From the NCBI GenBank assembly GCA_016718505.1, contig JADKDE010000004.1, positions 310,001 to 374,000 on the forward strand: 64,000 bases of DNA, written 5' to 3'. Shown one piece after another: positions 25,605-34,014 of the stretch. The translations under genes were made by a program, and so were the position numbers. Source of the DNA: Saprospiraceae bacterium. Its GTDB lineage: Bacteria; Bacteroidota; Bacteroidia; Chitinophagales; Saprospiraceae. How positions within the stretch are numbered: position 1 is the first letter of the stretch; each line of letters begins with the position of its first letter. Under the pieces are notes generated by a model that saw nothing but the letters and a program-made list of their open reading frames with translations, was not told the origin of the DNA and searched no databases.

Positions 25605-27084
25605 AAATTTTCAAACCAATGGTCAACATGATTTGATGTTGGGTAATGTCACTGGTCGCAAATGGCTTAGGTCTCCCGTTGAGCTGATATGCCAATATTC
25701 CTTTTGAATTTGAACGATTGTTATAAGCCAAGTCGATAAAGAAATTATCTTCTCTGATGCCCAGCCCAATGCTGTATGCTGGATTGTAACCTTCTTCATT
25801 GGCAAAAGGTCTGCCATACAATCCAAAACCACCTCTAACACGAAATATATCATAGGCTAATTCTCCACCAAACTTGATATTAATGATAGATTGGTAAATC
25901 TTATCAATTTCGTTATTCAATTGCTTGAAATATGTTACATCTTCACTTGATGAAAATTCAGAATCGGTTTTATATTTACTTTGGCGATAGTCGATGAATT
26001 CGATTTCACCACTCAAAAAACCCACTCTGGACACGAAAGCAATATTGCCAATCACTCGCTGCGGCGAAAACATGGTATATTTAAATTGTCCTTCCTCTGT
26101 GGGAGTTGAAGTAATTCGTTGATTTCCAGAAGCTTGGGTCGTGTAATCATAAGTGAATTCTGAGTTATAATCTTCTGTTACTTTATAATAACTAGGAGTG
26201 TGGTATCCAAAGCCAACGCGAATATTGTAGATAGGCTTCAAGATGAAGCCAAATTTGGCATTTATACCAGTTCCTTTTGTTGAGAAGGTTCTTGTATAAG
26301 AAAGATTGTTAAATGTCCTTATATGTTCATCGGAGTCTGTTTCTGAATATATATTCGTTTCATGATAGGAGTAATATGGAATACCAATGGTCATGCCTAA
26401 TTGTAAGAATTCTTTATAATTTGCCCCATAACCTATAAAAAAATCATTGATCCTGCCCTTAGATTCAATGGTATGGTTCTTTTTATCTCTAACTTCGATC
26501 TGAGTGTCAAAGTCTGTTTCGTATTTTAGGTCATCGTCCACATCATAGATGGCACCTGACTGCCAAGCCAATTTTTCGGCATATGGATCTAATCTGGAAG
26601 TGACCTCTCCATCTGCAGCAGCTTGGAATTTTTCGACAATACTTCCCATTGAAATGCCTTCGTAACTTATTTTCTCTCTAAATTCTACCGATCTATTCAG
26701 CCCTATACCGAAAGTCAAATTTGACCATTTCTTGTTCGGTCTAGCTCCAGTCGTCCCAATAAGGCCCAAATTGCTCAAATTAATACCAAATTTAGAGTCT
26801 TTAGTAGCTACATTGCCATCACCCTCCAAAGTGGATGTGGATTTCGAATTAAAAAATGCTGGTGTAAAAGTAAACTCACTTTTACGAAATGCACCTAAGC
26901 TGGCTGGATTCTGTGAGATACAACCAAAATCTGCTCCGAGAGCACTCATGGATCCCCCAGTTCCTGCTAAGCGAGCCGTACCATACTGATTGGCGATACC
27001 TATCCTTAATATATCGGATGAAACTTGGGCTTCTATGAAATTAATTGTAATGAAAAAGCAAATTAATAGGCGAAATGCTTTCAT
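25591..27084 (-). CDS. Outer-membrane transport protein, OmpP1/FadL/TodX family
   Basis: Starting at the ATG at 27084, which gives a proper signal peptide (MKAFRLLICFFITINFIEAQ), the protein has about 497 residues. The N-terminal mature part, TARLAGTGGSMSALGADFG followed by SQNPASLG, is the FadL-type hatch region, and the rest is a beta-barrel ending in a LTIGLKISSG strand. FadL proteins let hydrophobic molecules such as fatty acids cross the outer membrane; a fadD-type ligase is encoded at 60.6 kb, but no operon links them. An in-frame start at 27150 is less likely. Confidence 0.8.
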   Translation of the reverse strand: MKAFRLLICFFITINFIEAQVSSDILRIGIANQYGTARLAGTGGSMSALGADFGCISQNPASLGAFRKSEFTFTPAFFNSKSTSTLEGDGNVATKDSKFGINLSNLGLIGTTGARPNKKWSNLTFGIGLNRSVEFREKISYEGISMGSIVEKFQAAADGEVTSRLDPYAEKLAWQSGAIYDVDDDLKYETDFDTQIEVRDKKNHTIESKGRINDFFIGYGANYKEFLQLGMTIGIPYYSYHETNIYSETDSDEHIRTFNNLSYTRTFSTKGTGINAKFGFILKPIYNIRVGFGYHTPSYYKVTEDYNSEFTYDYTTQASGNQRITSTPTEEGQFKYTMFSPQRVIGNIAFVSRVGFLSGEIEFIDYRQSKYKTDSEFSSSEDVTYFKQLNNEIDKIYQSIINIKFGGELAYDIFRVRGGFGLYGRPFANEEGYNPAYSIGLGIREDNFFIDLAYNNRSNSKGILAYQLNGRPKPFATSDITQHQIMLTIGLKISSGD

Positions 27085-27163
27085 CTGTCTGGATTTGAAT
27101 TTTAAAAAATAAAAATGCCACTTAGAGAAAAATGTTCTGATAAGTGGCATTCAATGAGGCTAA

Positions 27164-28363
27164 CTAAAATCTTCTACCGCCACTTCTAGGAGAATCACTC
27201 TTTTGGTGGCTACTATTATTACTTCTGTCTGAATTGTTGTTGTCACTTCTTTGCCAACTTGATTCAGAACGACTTGTGTTCGAATTTCTTTCAGTTCTGA
27301 CAGGTCTATCCAATCTAATGGACCTTTCTGAATTTGAATTTCGAGGAGATCGATCGGCTCTATTGTCTCTTTCGTATTGGACATCATTGTTTTTCCTCCC
27401 TCCAAATATATTGACAGGTCTTCTTTCTTGGTTTACTGGAGTTCTGCCCGTGTGTCTTGGACCTTCTTCTGAATCTACAGCATTATTTCCGTTTCGGGTA
27501 TTTCCCTTGTCCACTTCAACCGTTCTTGGATTTCTAACTTCAGGTTTTGGTCTTGGAGTGCGCGGATTCTCAACATTCCTCACATTATTGTCATATTCTT
27601 TCTCTCTCGCATTTCTTGGTTGGTTGCGGTCAATTCCATTTGTATTTGTTCTCCCATCAGAGCCAGAAACCCCTCTATGGATGATAGCTCCATTATCCGA
27701 AGCAGTCACAGCTCCACCTCTTCTTGCACCGTAGTGTTTTGGCTTATAATTATCGTATGCCATATAATTATTGTGGCCACCATAGTATCCATTATGGTAA
27801 TTATTGCCCCAGCCATAGTTGTTGCATCCCCAGTTGTTATATCCATAATTATTATATCCATATGAATTCCATGGGGAGTAGTAAGGATCATTCCAGCCTC
27901 CACCGCCTATGCTTATGAATGTAAACGAATTGTAACCAGCACCCATCCAAAAATTCGGTCTATTGTAATAGTATGGTGCAAATCTTCTTCGCCATCCCCA
28001 GTCGTTGTACATATAAGATGGGCTGTTCCAAGACCAAAATGGATCATAAAAAACTACATCATTGTAAAAAGGATCAAAATAGTTGAATCCCGCATTTGGT
28101 CTATGGAATCTTTGGATTCTTCTTGTATAAGTATAATCATCCTCATTATCGTAATAATCATACTCGTCGTCATCGTAGTATCCATCATCTGAATAATTGT
28201 TGTTATCTGTTTGTACGGTTTTGACAACGCTTCTTTGATTGTAATCTACCCCATCTTTTTTGGGATCATAATAGACATCATCGAACTGTGCAAAAGTCTG
28301 ATAACTAACGAAAGACAAAATAATAAAACCTAGAATTCTATACATTGACATGTTATTTTTCAT
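27164..28363 (-). CDS. Exported low-complexity protein rich in Tyr, Asn, Gly and Arg
   Basis: From the ATG at 28363 the product has about 399 residues with a signal peptide ending YQTFAQ. The mature protein begins with an acidic Tyr/Asp stretch (about 50-75), continues as aromatic Tyr/Asn/Trp/Gly repeats (for example YGYNNYGYNNWG near 170-180), and ends in a long Arg/Asn/Ser-rich, probably disordered basic tail. No known domain or sorting signal is seen. Similar proteins are common in Bacteroidota and may be surface or matrix components; this is inference. In-frame ATGs at 28351 and 28345 are possible starts. Confidence 0.65.
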   Translation of the reverse strand: MKNNMSMYRILGFIILSFVSYQTFAQFDDVYYDPKKDGVDYNQRSVVKTVQTDNNNYSDDGYYDDDEYDYYDNEDDYTYTRRIQRFHRPNAGFNYFDPFYNDVVFYDPFWSWNSPSYMYNDWGWRRRFAPYYYNRPNFWMGAGYNSFTFISIGGGGWNDPYYSPWNSYGYNNYGYNNWGCNNYGWGNNYHNGYYGGHNNYMAYDNYKPKHYGARRGGAVTASDNGAIIHRGVSGSDGRTNTNGIDRNQPRNAREKEYDNNVRNVENPRTPRPKPEVRNPRTVEVDKGNTRNGNNAVDSEEGPRHTGRTPVNQERRPVNIFGGRKNNDVQYERDNRADRSPRNSNSERSIRLDRPVRTERNSNTSRSESSWQRSDNNNSDRSNNSSHQKSDSPRSGGRRF

Positions 28364-28674
28364 AATACAATAAATTTGAATTTTGTAATTTGATGCTAAG
28401 TTACTGATATTCATACATACTATTAGTTAATATTTTTATAATATTATAAATACGTATAGTTAAAATATTTTTTTCAATCATGCAGTCTTCATTAAAAACT
28501 GAATAAACATTTAGACTAGGAGATTCGTTAGAAGTTTAGTTTAGGATTCAAAATTGAAATTTAACCAAATATTAGCTTTTAAAATTCGATTGTAAAGAAT
28601 TCTTTCAAATTCAATGAAAAATTGGCAATAATCGATCAAATATTTCGAAAAGCTCTAAGATTTTAGAAAATAAT

Positions 28675-29418
28675 ATGACAAAAAATACAATAAGGAAGGA
28701 AGCCTCCCAAACCTCTACTTTTAGTTGCAAAGAATTTAAAATCGTACAATCTGAAAGTATCATGAAAGTGAGTACCGATTCAATTTTGTTAGGTGCTTGG
28801 ACAGATATCCCTACGTCTTGCCCCCAAGTGTTAGATATAGGAACGGGAAGCGGCATTTTGGCTTTGATGCTGGCTCAAAGGACTTCTAAATCAATGATCA
28901 CAGCCATTGAGATAGATCAGGAGGCATATCAATTAGCGGCTGGTAATTTTGAACAGTCTAAATGCAGTGATAGGTTGGCTGCTATGAATTGTTCACTTCA
29001 AGATTTTTCGTCCGACAAGACTTTTGATTTGATTATTTGTAATCCCCCTTTTTTTTCTGGGGGTGTGCTTTCAGAATCTCCACAAAAAATGGTCGCCCGT
29101 CATACTCAGAAACTATCCCATCAGGATTTATTATTCAATGTAAAAAGATTGCTTTCGCCCGAGGGCTTGTTTAGTTTGGTTTTACCCTATGTTGAGGGAA
29201 TGCGATTCATCGAGCTTGCTAGCAATTTTAATTTGTATTGTACTCATGAGATGAACGTGCGTGGGTCTGAAAATAAACCGATAGAGAGGCTCTTATTGAC
29301 ATTTTCAAGGACTGAAAAGGCCAAAGTAATTGATTCGATAGTTATAGAAATGGAGCAACGACATAAGTACTCACCTGAATATATTGCGTTGACTCAAGCT
29401 TTCTACCTAAATATGTAA
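28675..29418 (+). CDS. trmN6: tRNA1(Val) (adenine-37-N6)-methyltransferase
   Basis: This 247-residue Rossmann-fold methyltransferase has the SAM-binding motif VLDIGTGSGILALML (about 52-66) and the N6-adenine catalytic motif NPPFF (about 122-126). The N-terminal FKIVQSESIMKVSTDSILLG is typical of the YfiC/TrmN6 family. It is followed by its own terminator. Confidence 0.85.
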   Translation: MTKNTIRKEASQTSTFSCKEFKIVQSESIMKVSTDSILLGAWTDIPTSCPQVLDIGTGSGILALMLAQRTSKSMITAIEIDQEAYQLAAGNFEQSKCSDRLAAMNCSLQDFSSDKTFDLIICNPPFFSGGVLSESPQKMVARHTQKLSHQDLLFNVKRLLSPEGLFSLVLPYVEGMRFIELASNFNLYCTHEMNVRGSENKPIERLLLTFSRTEKAKVIDSIVIEMEQRHKYSPEYIALTQAFYLNM

Positions 29419-29423
29419 AAAAA

Positions 29424-29450
29424 AAAGCCGAGACTATTGATCACGGCTTT
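29424..29450 (+). terminator. Rho-independent terminator after trmN6
   Basis: An AAAGCCG/CGGCTTT stem with a 13-base loop is followed by GATATTTTTT, a few bases after the trmN6 stop. The A-run upstream allows use in the convergent direction too. Confidence 0.75.
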
Positions 29451-29471
29451 GATATTTTTTCATTTTTAAAA

Positions 29472-29717
29472 TTAAGAATGGCTCGCCAAGATCTCTCTTG
29501 CTAGTTCTAAAATTCTGGTGTCTTCAATGGTGACAACTCCTCCTCCTGGTCCCGGTTGTAAATGTAAGTCAGCAGTTTTTCCATCTTTATAATGGTCGCC
29601 TCCAAAAAAGTTTCGAACCGTTTGTTCTTCAATATTCAATTGCTGGGCAATTTTAGCAATACTGCCAGTGGGTAAACTGTGTTTGATCTGACGAAGCTCA
29701 TCAAAAGTTAATACCAT
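29472..29717 (-). CDS. Small helix-turn-helix DNA-binding protein
   Basis: From the ATG at 29717 the protein has 81 residues. SIAKIAQQLNIEEQTVRNFF (about 19-38) reads as a helix-turn-helix, followed by a Gly/Pro-rich turn (PGPGGGVVTIED) and a C-terminal helix. Short proteins of this shape are widespread in Bacteroidota and annotated only as DNA-binding; targets are unknown. An in-frame ATG at 29771 adds 18 residues and seems less likely. Confidence 0.7.
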   Translation of the reverse strand: MVLTFDELRQIKHSLPTGSIAKIAQQLNIEEQTVRNFFGGDHYKDGKTADLHLQPGPGGGVVTIEDTRILELAREILASHS

Positions 29718-29991
29718 ATGAATCAATTTATGGGTGAATAAATAATATGTATTATGAGGCAATTTAATCAAATTAATCCGAATAATGAAATTTTTTTAGA
29801 TTAAAATTAATAAAAAATTAATGACAAAAAAGGGCTATCCTTACTTTCAAATTTGGAACTAGGAACCCTTATTTTCTTATATAATAAAATTATATTTTTC
29901 AAAATTTTGAATAAAAATATCTGCGCTCCCCAACAATGGACTTAATAAAGTGTTTCCAAAAAATAAAATCACAGGTAAATTTAAGATATAT

Positions 29992-31338
29992 ATGGTACAA
30001 AAACCATCCTTGCCAAAAGGTACAAGAGATTTTGGTCCAGAAGCCGTTGCAAAGAGAAATTTCATTTTTGATAAAATAAAAGCTTGTTTTCAATATCACG
30101 GCTATCTTCCCATTGAGACTCCAGTAATGGAATCGCTTTCGACCCTTACAGGTAAATATGGCGAAGAAGGGGATAGGCTGCTTTTTAAGGTTTTGAACAA
30201 CGGTGATTATTTGGCTGATGTAAATCAAGAGGATTTATCACAGAAAAATAGCAATAAAGTTATTTCACAGATTTCTAAAAGAGGACTGAGATATGATTTG
30301 ACGGTTCCATTTGCTAGGTTCGTAGCGATGAATAGAAATGAAATTAATTTTCCATTCAAGCGATTCCAAATCCAACAAGTTTGGAGGGCGGATAGACCCC
30401 AAAAAGGCCGTTATCAAGAGTTTTATCAATGTGATGCGGATATAGTCGGGTCGGATTCTTTGATGTATGAGGCTGAATTGATTGAAATTTACAACACAGT
30501 TTTTACTGCTTTGAATCTACCGGTTGAGATATTGGTTAATAACCGTAAAGTACTAGAAGGTATAGCTGAGACTATCGGTGCTCAAAATTTATTCATAGAA
30601 ATGACAGTAGCCATCGACAAATTGGATAAAATAGGATGGCAAGGTGTAGGTGCCGAGTTATTAACGAAAGGTTTTAACCACGATCAGATAGAAAAGCTCA
30701 CCAAAATCCTAGACATTACTAAACTAGCCGATTTAGAGCCTTGGCTGGTTGAAAGTGAGATTGGTTTGTTAGGGATCGAAGAACTCAAGACATTACACCT
30801 TTATTTGGATAAAATTTCTTTGGATCAAGATGTTAAGTTAGACTTGAAATTGGCTCGCGGGCTCAATTATTATACTGGATGTATCCTAGAAGTAAAGGCA
30901 AAAACAGCCGCCATGGGCAGTCTGGGTGGTGGAGGAAGATACGCCAATCTGACCGAAGTATTCGGATTGTCAGACGTTAGCGGCGTAGGAATTTCCTTTG
31001 GGGCAGAGCGGATCTATGACGTTATGGAAGAGTTGAATTTATTTCCACCGAATGTCTTGGCTCAACCACAGCTACTTATTATAACGGATGATGATTGTGT
31101 GTTGGATGGCTTTGAAACAGCCTACAAACTTAGAAAAGCCGGAATCGCTGTTGATCTTTATCCCAGCCCTGCCAAATTTAAAAAACAGATGAAATACGCG
31201 GACGATCGGAAGTTTGCCTTTGTTTTGATAATTGGAATCCAAGAGAAAGAGCAGCAGAAATATGCCCTGAAGAATATGGTTACTGGAGAACAAATTGCCA
31301 TTTCTTGGGACGAATTGATTGTCAAATTTTCAAAATAG
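29992..31338 (+). CDS. hisS: Histidine-tRNA ligase
   Basis: This class II aminoacyl-tRNA synthetase has about 448 residues from the ATG at 29992 (a GTG at 29950 is also in frame). Motif 2 appears as QVWRADRPQKGRYQEFYQCD, the histidine-binding loop as LARGLNYYTGCILE, and motif 3 within GISFGAERIYDVM. The C-terminal anticodon-binding domain starts near residue 350. It leads a plus-strand cluster with yigZ and coaE. Confidence 0.93.
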   Translation: MVQKPSLPKGTRDFGPEAVAKRNFIFDKIKACFQYHGYLPIETPVMESLSTLTGKYGEEGDRLLFKVLNNGDYLADVNQEDLSQKNSNKVISQISKRGLRYDLTVPFARFVAMNRNEINFPFKRFQIQQVWRADRPQKGRYQEFYQCDADIVGSDSLMYEAELIEIYNTVFTALNLPVEILVNNRKVLEGIAETIGAQNLFIEMTVAIDKLDKIGWQGVGAELLTKGFNHDQIEKLTKILDITKLADLEPWLVESEIGLLGIEELKTLHLYLDKISLDQDVKLDLKLARGLNYYTGCILEVKAKTAAMGSLGGGGRYANLTEVFGLSDVSGVGISFGAERIYDVMEELNLFPPNVLAQPQLLIITDDDCVLDGFETAYKLRKAGIAVDLYPSPAKFKKQMKYADDRKFAFVLIIGIQEKEQQKYALKNMVTGEQIAISWDELIVKFSK

Positions 31339-31351
31339 AAATCAAATTTGC

Positions 31352-32014
31352 TTGGCACAAGAAGGAACATACAAAACCATTCAATCACCTGTCGAAGGAG
31401 AGTTTAAAGACCGTGGAAGCAAATTCATTGCCTTTTTATTTCCAATAAAATCAGTTGATGCCTTTAATGAAAAATTGGGTGAAATTAAAATATTCCACCC
31501 CAAATGCCGGCACTATTGTTACGCGTATAGGTTGGGAAATTTAGGTGAAACCAAACGTATGAATGATGACGGGGAACCGAGCAACACTGCTGGTAAGCCC
31601 ATCCTAGGGCAGTTGGAAAAGAACGAAATTACTTATGTAGGTTGTGTAGTTGTGCGTTATTTTGGTGGAATTTTGTTGGGAACATCAGGGCTGATAAATG
31701 CTTATAAATGTGCAACTATTGAGGCGATAGATGTTGCGGAAATCATAGAAAAGGTAATAACCACTCAAGTCAAAATAACAATTCCATACAATTTATCATT
31801 TTATATAATGGATTTGGTTAAAAAGTACCATTATGTATTGCTAGGGTATCATGCGGCGGAAGAAGTAGATATGACTATCGAATTACCAAAAATTTACCGA
31901 GAGGCATTTACAAATGAAATTTGGGAACATTTTTTGGATCTGTCAGAGGCAAGGGCAGTTTTTAAAACTCAAGAGACTTTTTTGAAGAATATAGAAATAA
32001 TCGAAACCGTATGA
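31352..32014 (+). CDS. yigZ: YigZ/IMPACT family protein
   Basis: The product shows the family signature HPKCRHYCYAYRLG, followed by NDDGEPSNTAGKPILGQLE and VRYFGGILLGTSGLINAYKC, then a C-terminal ferredoxin-like subdomain. The cellular role is unclear. No ATG fits: the TTG at 31352 is 14 bases after the hisS stop, and another TTG at 31319 would overlap hisS; either could be the start. The stop overlaps coaE as ATGA, indicating translational coupling. Confidence 0.85.
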   Translation: MAQEGTYKTIQSPVEGEFKDRGSKFIAFLFPIKSVDAFNEKLGEIKIFHPKCRHYCYAYRLGNLGETKRMNDDGEPSNTAGKPILGQLEKNEITYVGCVVVRYFGGILLGTSGLINAYKCATIEAIDVAEIIEKVITTQVKITIPYNLSFYIMDLVKKYHYVLLGYHAAEEVDMTIELPKIYREAFTNEIWEHFLDLSEARAVFKTQETFLKNIEIIETV

Positions 32015-32616
32015 TAAAAGTAAACGCTCCAAAGACCATTTGTATTACTGGAAATATTGGGACTGGTAAATCATACGTTTGTAATATTTTTAGAAATTTG
32101 GGTTATCCCATCTACAATACGGACATTGAGGCTAAGAATATTGTTATCGCCGATCAGGAAGTAAAAAAATCAATCATCGAACTTTTGGGTGAGGAAGCGT
32201 ACCTTGAAAATGGCGAATACAATAGGGCATATGTGGCGTCAAAGATTTTTACTGACGACATTTTATTGAAAAAATTAAATAAGATAATACATCCCGCAGT
32301 CGCTAAGCATTATATCCACTGGATGCGGAAACAAACTTCACCATGGGTCATCAAAGAGTCGGCTCTGATTTTTGAAGCAAAATTGCAAAAAGGATGCGAT
32401 AAAATCCTGCTAGTTACTGCACCTTTGCAAACAAGGATAGAAAGGCTCAAGATCCGAGATAATATCTCCGTTGATCAAATTAAGAAAAAAATATCAAAGC
32501 AAATCAGTGATCATGAAAAGATTGGAGCCGTTGACTTTGTCATCGAAAATGATGGCATCCAAGACGTTCAAACACAAGTCAATACATTTATAAATCAGTG
32601 TTTATCTTCCAAATAA
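32011..32616 (+). CDS. coaE: Dephospho-CoA kinase
   Basis: This 201-residue P-loop kinase performs the last step of coenzyme A synthesis, phosphorylating dephospho-CoA at the 3' position. The Walker A motif GNIGTGKS (about 14-21) and the NTDIEAKNIV stretch (the family's acidic/lid region) are visible, with FEAKLQKGCDKILLV further on. It overlaps yigZ by four bases. Confidence 0.9.
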   Translation: MIKVNAPKTICITGNIGTGKSYVCNIFRNLGYPIYNTDIEAKNIVIADQEVKKSIIELLGEEAYLENGEYNRAYVASKIFTDDILLKKLNKIIHPAVAKHYIHWMRKQTSPWVIKESALIFEAKLQKGCDKILLVTAPLQTRIERLKIRDNISVDQIKKKISKQISDHEKIGAVDFVIENDGIQDVQTQVNTFINQCLSSK

Positions 32617-32649
32617 ACCTGCGATTTTATACCACAATTCGCCATAAGT

Positions 32650-33900
32650 CTATTTGACGTTGGTTGTCACAAATGCATCCTTAAACCCTAGGCTTTGCAA
32701 TTCTTTTCTAAGTCTAGAAGCCTCTTCTGGTGATTTGAATGTTCCAGTATGATATTTGTACAAGTTGTTTTCAAATTTGATTTTAATGTCTGATATTTTG
32801 GAATATGGGTGTTCATGAAGGGATAGCTTTTTGGTAGCCACCGCAAACTGGACTACATAATACTTGTCAATCGGTGCCTCATCGGGTACAAAATTTTTGT
32901 TGCCTTTTGAGATATTAGGCCCCTTTTGAGTTGGAAGTTTAGCCTGGCTATTGTCAGTGTCACTGGTCGTGGAATTAGCATTTTCTATATTTACTCGCTT
33001 GGTCTCATACATGGTTTTATAATTTTGAATCGCCTCTACGATATTGTTCGCAATCGTATTTTGACCATTATCAGACATCAAATATTGTTCTTCCTCGGAG
33101 TTGGTCATAAAACCTGATTCGATCAAAAGGCTTGGCATTGCAGTTTGTCTTATGACTACAAATCCTGCTTGTTTCACTCCTAGAGATCTACGAGTCGGTT
33201 CTTTGCTAAAATTTTCCTCTATCATGTGAGCCAATGCGATGCTTTGTTCCAAGAACGCATTTTGGTAAAGTGACATAATAATATGGTTCTCAGCGGCATT
33301 TGGGTTATACCCGTCATAGTTTTTCTGATAATTATCTTCCAAAAGTATGGCTTGATTTTCCCGCTTCGCAACAGCCAAATTTTCCTTAGCCTTGTGCAGT
33401 CCTAACACATAAGTTTCTGTCCCTTTGATTTTGGGATTGCTCAGTGCATTGCAGTGGATGCTTATGAAAAGATCTGCATTGGCCTTGTTGGCAATATCTG
33501 CGCGCTCGTGCAGCGGAATGAATATATCCTTTGCCCGAGTGTATATGATTCGCACTTCATTTTTATACTTCTCTTTGATTTTTTCACCCAGTCTCATGGC
33601 AATTCCTAGGGTTACTTCCTTTTCCAATCCAAAACGACCACTACAGCCTGGATCTTTGCCTCCATGACCCGCATCTATGACGATGGTTTTGACTTGGTAC
33701 CCATCCTTTCCAACAGACTTATTTTTCTTATATTCAGGAATTAAATCAATAATATCTTCATTGACCAAAATCTTTGCAGGGGTTGGTGCGATGTATTTCG
33801 ATGGTTGATTTTCGTTTGAAGAGTAAAGGACGGACTTCTTAATGGTCCAAGAGAGCAATAAAATTGAAAATAGTGTTAATAGACCTTTAAAATTTAGCAT
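32650..33900 (-). CDS. N-acetylmuramoyl-L-alanine amidase, AmiC type, with SPOR-like C-terminus
   Basis: This 416-residue exported cell-wall hydrolase cuts between MurNAc and the stem peptide. An N-terminal hydrophobic segment (about 5-20) is a signal or anchor. The Amidase_3 domain (about 70-300) has zinc-site motifs in VIDAGHGGKDPG, the downstream Glu after KEVTL, and FISIHCNAL, and the catalytic Glu region LLIESGFMTN. The last 70 residues (YYVVQFAVATKK to the end) look like a SPOR peptidoglycan-binding domain, suggesting septal action. It is divergent from lptD. Confidence 0.88.
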   Translation of the reverse strand: MLNFKGLLTLFSILLLSWTIKKSVLYSSNENQPSKYIAPTPAKILVNEDIIDLIPEYKKNKSVGKDGYQVKTIVIDAGHGGKDPGCSGRFGLEKEVTLGIAMRLGEKIKEKYKNEVRIIYTRAKDIFIPLHERADIANKANADLFISIHCNALSNPKIKGTETYVLGLHKAKENLAVAKRENQAILLEDNYQKNYDGYNPNAAENHIIMSLYQNAFLEQSIALAHMIEENFSKEPTRRSLGVKQAGFVVIRQTAMPSLLIESGFMTNSEEEQYLMSDNGQNTIANNIVEAIQNYKTMYETKRVNIENANSTTSDTDNSQAKLPTQKGPNISKGNKNFVPDEAPIDKYYVVQFAVATKKLSLHEHPYSKISDIKIKFENNLYKYHTGTFKSPEEASRLRKELQSLGFKDAFVTTNVK

Positions 33901-33956
33901 ACTTCTTGTAGTTTTCTTTTCTTTGTAATAAAATCAATCGACCTTTGTACGGGTTA

Positions 33957-33984
33957 TTGATTATGCAAATATATAATATTTTTG
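33957..33984 (+). promoter_or_regulatory. Candidate promoter of lptD
   Basis: TTG (33957-33959) and TATTTTTG (33977-33984) are 17 bases apart. On the opposite strand TATATTTG (complement 33966-33973) could serve the divergent amidase gene. Confidence 0.4.
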
Positions 33985-34014
33985 TAATATAATATATATT
34001 TAAGAAAAAAATAT

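Noticed and set aside
27234..27734. Open frame of 166 codons on the plus strand opposite the Tyr/Asn-rich gene
   Set aside because: It is the complement of a repetitive low-complexity coding sequence; its Leu/Ser-rich product has no domain and the minus-strand frame has a signal peptide.
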